A program made the position numbers and the translations under genes. DNA of 10,381 nucleotides, from assembly GCA_028293225.1 (NCBI GenBank), contig JAQGPE010000808.1, forward strand, positions 1-10,381, given 5' to 3'. The stretch is from Akkermansiaceae bacterium. Its GTDB lineage: Bacteria; Verrucomicrobiota; Verrucomicrobiia; Verrucomicrobiales; Akkermansiaceae. Below the pieces are notes generated by a model, which was not told where the DNA came from, ran no database searches, and worked only from the letters and a program-made list of their open reading frames with translations. Positions 6,135-10,381 of this stretch are shown here, one piece after another; position 1 is the first letter of the stretch; each line of letters opens with the position of its first letter.

Positions 6135-7398
6135 TCTCCGAGGGGAGGTTCGCGATCTGCCGGATCAGTTCGGCAGCGACCTGCGGGGCGTGCAGGCGGG
6201 CACTCCAAGTGGCGGAGATCGCGGAAGGGTCGCGATGGCCCTGCTGCCAGTGGTCCGCTTCAGTGGCCAGGGCGGCGGCGAGGAGGCCGGCGTCCAGCTT
6301 TTCGGCGAGGGTGCCGGATTCCTCCGAGACGAACCAGCGATGGCTGGCGGTCATGCCGGCGTCGGTGCCTACAACGCTCGCGCCGGAGCAGAGACCTTCT
6401 CCGGAGGCGATGTGGAAAGATTCGTAAGCGGAGGAGCAGAAAACGATCTTAGTGCGATTGAGATGAGCAACGAGCTCCAGGCTGGAGACGTGGCCGTGGA
6501 GGATGACACGCCGGGCGACATCGGCAGGAAGGCCGGCGTGCCAAGTCTGGAGCGACTCATCAAGAGTGCCAAACAGGTCGGCGGCCCAGCCGGGATGGGC
6601 GATGAGAAACTCCGTGAGCGCTGCGGAGAGAATATCCGGCCGCTTCTGGGGAAAATCCTTCCACCGGCCGATCGCGGTTACGCGATTCTCTTTTGGAGTA
6701 CCATCCCAGGAGAACCAGGAGGCGATGGGATGCGGGATGAGTTGGACCTTCCGCTCCCATGCCTCGCCACCAAAGCGCCGGCTAAGCTGGCGGAAGCGCC
6801 TGACGGCAGGGGGCGAGGGGACCGCGAGCAGATCGGCCAGGGCAAACTGGGCAGCGCGTTCCCTTTCGAAGCGGAAGAGACGGATCGTGTGGCTGTGAAC
6901 GAACCGGAGCAGGAATCTCGGCAGGGGCCACTTTTCGCGGCGGCTGAAGTACCACATCTGCCGTACCCAGTCCATCCACCCGACCAGGGGACTTGTCACG
7001 CCGGAGCTGTCCTGGATGAGGACGAGGCGACAGCCAGCCGCACGAACCGCCGCGGCGACGGGAGTGAGGCTCCGCCAGCTCCAGGTCTGGAGCACCACGG
7101 CCTCGGCTCCCTGCTCCCGCCACCAGTCCGCACGAACGAGATCAGAGAGAGGAACGCGAAGAAGATCCGGGGCGTCGTTGGGACGGGGAGCACCGATGAG
7201 GATTGCTTTGCTGGAAACGCCGCATGTGACGAGGCCGTGGCTGAGCAAGCCGGTATCACGGGCAAAGAAGGTTTCGTCGCCATCGAAGTCCTGGGGGGCG
7301 CAGGTCAGCCATGATCCAAGTGTCGTCACGGCGGGGAGAGTGGCGGCGGGCTCTGATTCGTCAAGCATGGCTGGTGCATTGCAGTCTGGCGTGATCAT
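6100..7398 (-). CDS. Glycosyltransferase with GT4-like C-terminal domain
   Basis: The protein has 432 residues from ATG 7398, chosen because it overlaps the TGA of the upstream GT4 gene as ATGA; ATG 7368 is an alternative. The N-terminal half (about 25-190) is divergent. The C-terminal half has the GT-B donor-domain pattern: VTAIGRWKDFPQKRPD at 240-255, a GHV segment at 302-304, then SSAYESFHIASGEGLCSGA at 322-340. The last contains the E-x7-E motif (Glu326, Glu334) of retaining GT4 enzymes, followed by ASVVGTDAG. It should add a sugar to the lipid-linked unit on the cytoplasmic side. The last residues (SPERAKGDSPG and stop) are encoded by the palindromic repeat at 6069-6134, so the native C-terminus may have been replaced. 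Base composition is unlike its neighbours: hand counts give 33/60 GC at 6601-6660 and 36/60 at 7201-7260, against 52/60 at 7921-7980. This suggests later acquisition. Confidence 0.88.
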   Translation of the reverse strand: MITPDCNAPAMLDESEPAATLPAVTTLGSWLTCAPQDFDGDETFFARDTGLLSHGLVTCGVSSKAILIGAPRPNDAPDLLRVPLSDLVRADWWREQGAEAVVLQTWSWRSLTPVAAAVRAAGCRLVLIQDSSGVTSPLVGWMDWVRQMWYFSRREKWPLPRFLLRFVHSHTIRLFRFERERAAQFALADLLAVPSPPAVRRFRQLSRRFGGEAWERKVQLIPHPIASWFSWDGTPKENRVTAIGRWKDFPQKRPDILSAALTEFLIAHPGWAADLFGTLDESLQTWHAGLPADVARRVILHGHVSSLELVAHLNRTKIVFCSSAYESFHIASGEGLCSGASVVGTDAGMTASHRWFVSEESGTLAEKLDAGLLAAALATEADHWQQGHRDPSAISATWSARLHAPQVAAELIRQIANLPSESPERAKGDSPG

Positions 7399-8636
7399 GA
7401 CGGCAGGCTCTGATAGGCGCGGTCGAGACGGCCGATGAGGCCTTCCCAGCTCAGTGTGTGGGAGCGGGCGATGGCGCCGGTGGAAAGGGACGGCAGCAGC
7501 TCCGGCTCGTCGAGCAGGCGCAGGATGGCCAGGCGGAAACCGGCGACGCTGACCGAGGGGTCGACGAGAGGGACCTTCAGGCCGGAGGTGGCATCCACCG
7601 CGGTGCCCATGCCGCAGGCGTCGTGGCAGAGGACCGGCATGCCGGAGGACATCGCCTCCAGTACGACGTGGGGCGTACCTTCTTTGACCGAGCTGTGAAA
7701 GAGGGCGTGGCCCTGCTGCATGAGGCGCCGGACCTCGGCGTGGTCGACGCGGCCGTGCCAGACGACGGTGCATGCCAGTTCCTCCGCGAGGGCGAGACAG
7801 CGCGATTTTTCCGGGCCGTCGCCGATGACGTGGAGCTCAACGTTTTCCATGCGGGCGATGGCCTGGAGGGCGAGGTGAAGGGCCTTGCGGGCCTCGATGA
7901 GGCCGCACCAGACGAGGCGCAGCGGCTCGGTCTCCGCGCGGGTGCGGGCGGCGGCGGCGGGGTCGGGGGTGGCGCCGGTCTCGATCATCTGCTCCGCGGC
8001 GGCGTGCCAGAGATTTTCCACCATCTGCTGGTCCTCGCGGGTCACGGCCCAGATCTGGGTGGCGGCGCGGGCGGCGGCGCGGCAGCGCGAGGAGGTGCGC
8101 ATCTGGATGGCGTTCATCACATTGCGGATCACATGGCGGTAGATGCCGGTGAGGCCGAAGCCGGAGATGAAGGGCCAGGGCAGGGCGGCGGCGCCATTGA
8201 GAGGGCCCCAGAAAAATGGGATGCCGAGCTGCCAGAGGTAGCCGGGCTCGCGATAGCCGATGATGGTGAGGTGGTGGACCAGGTCGAAGGGCTGCGCCGC
8301 GTGAAGGCGGCGGGCTTCCCGCAGGGCCTGGAGCTGCCACTTCCGGTAGGCGCGATAGTAAAGGAACCAGAGGCCGGGGAGGGCGTGCAGGTCGTGGATG
8401 TGCTGCGTGTGTGCATCAGCCTGGACGTGGTGGATTTCCAGGCCGGGCGGGATTTTTCCCTCGCTGCGGGCGCGCTCGATGTCCCTGCCGATGGGGCTAT
8501 CGCCGGAGAGATCGCCGCAGATGACGGTGACGTCATGGAGCTGCGCGAGGTGCGAGGCGACCTGCCAGCCGACGGCGGCTTCCCCGCCCTGGTAAGGGGA
8601 GCAGTAGTAGGCGGAAATGAGGATCCGGCGGCGCAT
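7395..8636 (-). CDS. GT4 family glycosyltransferase
   Basis: The 413-residue protein has the GT-B two-domain layout. The N-terminal acceptor domain starts with ILISAYYCSPYQGGEAAVGW (residues 5-24), with the glycine-rich loop after the first strand. It carries FDLVHHLT near 117-124 and FFWGPLNGA at 141-149, a motif common in this GT4 branch. The C-terminal donor domain has LVWCGLIEARKALHLALQA at 241-259, IGDGPEK at 271-277 and SSVKEGTPHVVLEAMSSGMP at 315-334, with the E-x7-E pair Glu319 and Glu327 that contacts the nucleotide sugar. It is predicted to build the polysaccharide repeat unit in the cytoplasm. The start at ATG 8636 is chosen because the domain begins there; the in-frame stretch upstream to 8792 is a low-complexity shadow of the SGNH gene. 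The 19 bases between that gene's stop and this ATG are all pyrimidines. It is coupled to the next gene by ATGA at 7395-7398. Confidence 0.94.
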   Translation of the reverse strand: MRRRILISAYYCSPYQGGEAAVGWQVASHLAQLHDVTVICGDLSGDSPIGRDIERARSEGKIPPGLEIHHVQADAHTQHIHDLHALPGLWFLYYRAYRKWQLQALREARRLHAAQPFDLVHHLTIIGYREPGYLWQLGIPFFWGPLNGAAALPWPFISGFGLTGIYRHVIRNVMNAIQMRTSSRCRAAARAATQIWAVTREDQQMVENLWHAAAEQMIETGATPDPAAAARTRAETEPLRLVWCGLIEARKALHLALQAIARMENVELHVIGDGPEKSRCLALAEELACTVVWHGRVDHAEVRRLMQQGHALFHSSVKEGTPHVVLEAMSSGMPVLCHDACGMGTAVDATSGLKVPLVDPSVSVAGFRLAILRLLDEPELLPSLSTGAIARSHTLSWEGLIGRLDRAYQSLPS

Positions 8637-8655
8637 GGGAGAGGGAAGGAGGAAA

Positions 8656-10224
8656 TCAGTTTTTCCACGCGGGGCGGAGGCGGAAAAAGCCTGAAGCGCC
8701 GCCGGAGGGCGAAGCGGTCCAGCGCTCCGGGGAGAGAGGATCGCGGGTGAGGGTGAGGCCGGAACTCTGCCCCTCCGAAAGCGGCAGTTCATCCCAGGTC
8801 AGCAGATTGGCGCTGTGCTGGACGAAAAGCTCGCAGTCCTGGGTGGAGCGGAGGGTGCGGGTGAATGAGAAATCCGCCCGGCCTGCCCGCGGCGCGAGCC
8901 CGGTGAGGGGGCCGGCGTCGCTGACGGTGGGATTTCCGCCGAGAACCCACTCCGTGCGGTTCGAGAGGCCGTCGCCGTCCGGATCGCCGTCCGGGGAGCG
9001 ATCGGCCAGATCAGGGAAGCCATTGATCCAGGTCGCGAAGGTGAGGGGAACCTTGCGGACGCCGGTGCGGCCGAGGGTGAAGGTGCCGGTGCCGGTGACC
9101 TGAAGATTGATGTCCAGGGTGGTGGTGCCGGGAGGAATCATCAGCGGCGGAGTGCGCAGGATGCCCGCCGGACTGCGCAGGAGGTCCGTGACGACAGTTC
9201 CGCCGGTTTCGGCATCGATGCGGCTTACACCGCCGGGATTTGCCGAAAGGACCGGACGGAGATTCCAGGCGGGCGAAAGATCGCTTTCGGTGCGGTATTC
9301 CACGATCAGTTCGACGATGTCGCCCGGCTGCCAGGGGCCGTCGACCGTGCCGGAGGCGAGGTAGGTGATGGCGGCGGGGTTCGAGCCGGCGATGGCGATG
9401 CGCCAGTCATTTCCGGGACCGTTGCCACGCGGGGTGAGGGACTGGGTGACGGTGGCGCCGGCGGGCGGATAGAGGTTCCAAGTGGAGGGAGCGGGGCCGG
9501 GGCCGGCGGTGAGAGCCGGATTGCCCGAGACCCAGGTGATGCCGGCGAAGAGATCGCGGGGGCGGAGGTGCGGGGCGAGGACGTTGGCGGCGTAGGCGGC
9601 GAGGCGAGTCATGCCATCGGCATCGGGATGAACCTTGGCACCGTCATTGGCGAAGTAGCTTTCCTGGTCGATCACCCCGTCGTTGTCGGCGTCGAGGACG
9701 TTGAACCAGTCGAGATGGAGGTAGCGGGGGTCGGCGTCGCAGATGACCTTGATGGCGCTCTTCATATGGACGAGCCAGGCGGAGCGGCTTGGGATGCCGG
9801 CGGCGATGGGCAGGACATCGCACAGAATCGGGGTGATGCCGTGATCGGCGAGGGCGTCGCCGATTTCCTTCAGCGTGGCGGCGACCATTTCCACGGTATC
9901 TCCGTCGTTGGTGCCTGCCAGGATGAGGCAGGCCTCGGCGTTCGATGCGAGGACGCCGGGGAGGTGGACCGACTGCACGTCGCGGGCGCGGAAGCCGGCG
10001 GTGGCGAAGGTGGGGGAGGCGCCATTGGGGACGAGATCGATCTGCTGGCCGAGGTCCGATGACAGGCAGGTCCAGATACCACGTTTGTAGTAGGTGGTGG
10101 CGTCACCGGACATCTGCGTGATCGAGTCGCCGAGGAGGGCGACGCGGGTGAACGGCGGGATCTCCGCCGCGGCGGGAAGGACCGTGGCCGCCATGAGGGA
10201 GCCGGTGAGGAGGCGGGGAAGCAT
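8656..10224 (-). CDS. Secreted SGNH/GDSL hydrolase-like protein with calcium-loop C-terminal region
   Basis: The 522-residue protein starts with a likely signal peptide (1-20, cleavage after ATVLPAAA). The SGNH domain (about 27-218) shows VALLGDSITQ at 28-37 with nucleophile Ser34, GTND at 104-107 for the oxyanion-hole Asn, and HPDADG at 199-204 with the likely catalytic His199. A DADNDGVID loop (178-186) just before the catalytic His looks like a calcium-binding loop. Residues 225-395 form a probable beta-sandwich region. Residues 397-432 carry a second calcium-type loop (DGDPDGDGLSN, 412-422), and the protein ends in a beta-rich tail with FFRLR at 513-517. SGNH enzymes cleave esters, including acetyl groups on glycans. 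Lying 28 bases after an acyltransferase gene inside a glycosyltransferase cluster, it probably removes or transfers acyl groups on the exported polymer. A sialate-esterase- or lipase-like role is also possible. No sorting motif is visible at the C-terminus. Confidence 0.88.
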   Translation of the reverse strand: MLPRLLTGSLMAATVLPAAAEIPPFTRVALLGDSITQMSGDATTYYKRGIWTCLSSDLGQQIDLVPNGASPTFATAGFRARDVQSVHLPGVLASNAEACLILAGTNDGDTVEMVAATLKEIGDALADHGITPILCDVLPIAAGIPSRSAWLVHMKSAIKVICDADPRYLHLDWFNVLDADNDGVIDQESYFANDGAKVHPDADGMTRLAAYAANVLAPHLRPRDLFAGITWVSGNPALTAGPGPAPSTWNLYPPAGATVTQSLTPRGNGPGNDWRIAIAGSNPAAITYLASGTVDGPWQPGDIVELIVEYRTESDLSPAWNLRPVLSANPGGVSRIDAETGGTVVTDLLRSPAGILRTPPLMIPPGTTTLDINLQVTGTGTFTLGRTGVRKVPLTFATWINGFPDLADRSPDGDPDGDGLSNRTEWVLGGNPTVSDAGPLTGLAPRAGRADFSFTRTLRSTQDCELFVQHSANLLTWDELPLSEGQSSGLTLTRDPLSPERWTASPSGGASGFFRLRPAWKN

Positions 10225-10252
10225 GACAGACAGGACGGGAGCCCCCGGGGGG

Positions 10253-10381
10253 TCAACGGGTGCGCTTTTGTTTGCGCAGCCCGGCGAGGCGGCGTTTCGC
10301 TGCGATCGACATGCGATGGAACTCCAGGTCCTCCTCCGACTTGAAGCGGGGGCAGATGGGCCGGGCGGGATTGCCGCCGAC
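10253..10381 (-). CDS. Hexapeptide-repeat (LbH) acyltransferase, C-terminal end only
   Basis: Only the last 42 codons and the TGA stop at 10255-10253 are inside the window; the start lies beyond the right edge. The fragment begins VGGNPARPICPRF. This is very close to the V-x-G-N-P-A-K/R-x-I-x-x-R-F ending of left-handed beta-helix acetyltransferases such as the WcaF/maltose O-acetyltransferase group. It ends in a basic helix, with KRRLAGLRKQKRTR at the terminus. These enzymes acylate sugars, usually from acetyl-CoA, in the cytoplasm. It is the first gene visible in the right minus-strand block and is followed after 28 bases by the SGNH esterase-like gene, which suggests paired addition and removal of acyl groups. 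The fold call rests on one motif in a short fragment. Confidence 0.7.
   Translation of the reverse strand, partial: VGGNPARPICPRFKSEEDLEFHRMSIAAKRRLAGLRKQKRTR

Noticed and set aside
6070..7314. Plus-strand open frame (414 codons) opposite the lower-GC glycosyltransferase
   Set aside because: It begins in the palindromic repeat and shows no recognisable domain, while the opposite frame has GT4 motifs and a coupled start.
7399..7773. N-terminal extension of the 6100-7398 glycosyltransferase
   Set aside because: It is a shadow of the GT4 gene; the ATGA overlap at 7395-7398 marks the start.
7458..8750. Long plus-strand open frame (430 codons) opposite the GT4 gene
   Set aside because: It is composed of Gly/Ala/Asp/Glu-rich shadow sequence; the minus strand carries an intact GT4 enzyme with the E-x7-E motif.
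8637..8792. N-terminal extension of the GT4 gene upstream of 8636
   Set aside because: The 52 extra residues are Arg/Pro/Ser-rich and overlap the SGNH coding sequence; the GT-B domain begins at the ATG at 8636.
10242..10251. CCCCCGGGGG palindrome between the acyltransferase stop and the SGNH start
   Set aside because: It has no loop, so it cannot form a useful hairpin, and such runs are common in this base composition.

Overview
The window is a polysaccharide (capsule, exopolysaccharide or O-antigen-like) biosynthesis locus from a high-GC bacterium. The best clue to its origin is the secreted protein at 8656-10224. Its tail combines a 'TWINGFPDLAD' stretch, a DPDGDGLSN calcium-loop motif, a 'GGNP' motif and a terminal 'FFRLR' strand. 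This is the usual C-terminal style of exported proteins in Verrucomicrobiota (Verrucomicrobiaceae or Luteolibacter-like genomes). That assignment is an inference from family knowledge, not a database match.

Layout from right to left, which is the direction of transcription for all genes but one. At 10253-10381 lies the last 42 residues of a hexapeptide-type acyltransferase. It is followed by a secreted SGNH/GDSL esterase-like protein (8656-10224), a GT4-type glycosyltransferase (7395-8636), and a second glycosyltransferase with a GT4-like C-terminal half (6100-7398) that overlaps its predecessor by ATGA. A three-hairpin palindromic repeat (about 6069-6134) covers the end of that gene. The only plus-strand gene, 4735-6036, encodes a membrane protein with a C-terminal VanZ-like domain and converges on the repeat. 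A second minus-strand block starts at 4708. It holds a GT2 glycosyltransferase (3875-4708), another GT2 glycosyltransferase coupled to it by ATGA (2937-3878), a polyprenyl-phosphate sugar-1-phosphate transferase (1451-2854), and an O-antigen ligase/polymerase-family protein (1-1422) that continues past the left edge.

Inferred pathway: the sugar-1-phosphate transferase loads the first sugar on undecaprenyl phosphate. Four glycosyltransferases extend the repeat unit, the acyltransferase adds an acyl group, and the O-antigen ligase-family protein polymerises or ligates exported units outside the membrane. The SGNH protein probably trims esters on the exported polymer. No flippase, Wza-like export channel, Wzc kinase or nucleotide-sugar enzyme is in the window, so these must lie elsewhere.

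The most interesting points are the repeat that supplies the last ~12 codons of a glycosyltransferase, that gene's lower GC and weaker strand skew, the unusual VanZ-like architecture, and polypyrimidine leaders instead of Shine-Dalgarno sites before several starts. I see no tRNA, rRNA, CRISPR array or insertion sequence. No stretch longer than 300 bases lacks a gene; the largest gap is the 82 bases at 2855-2936.
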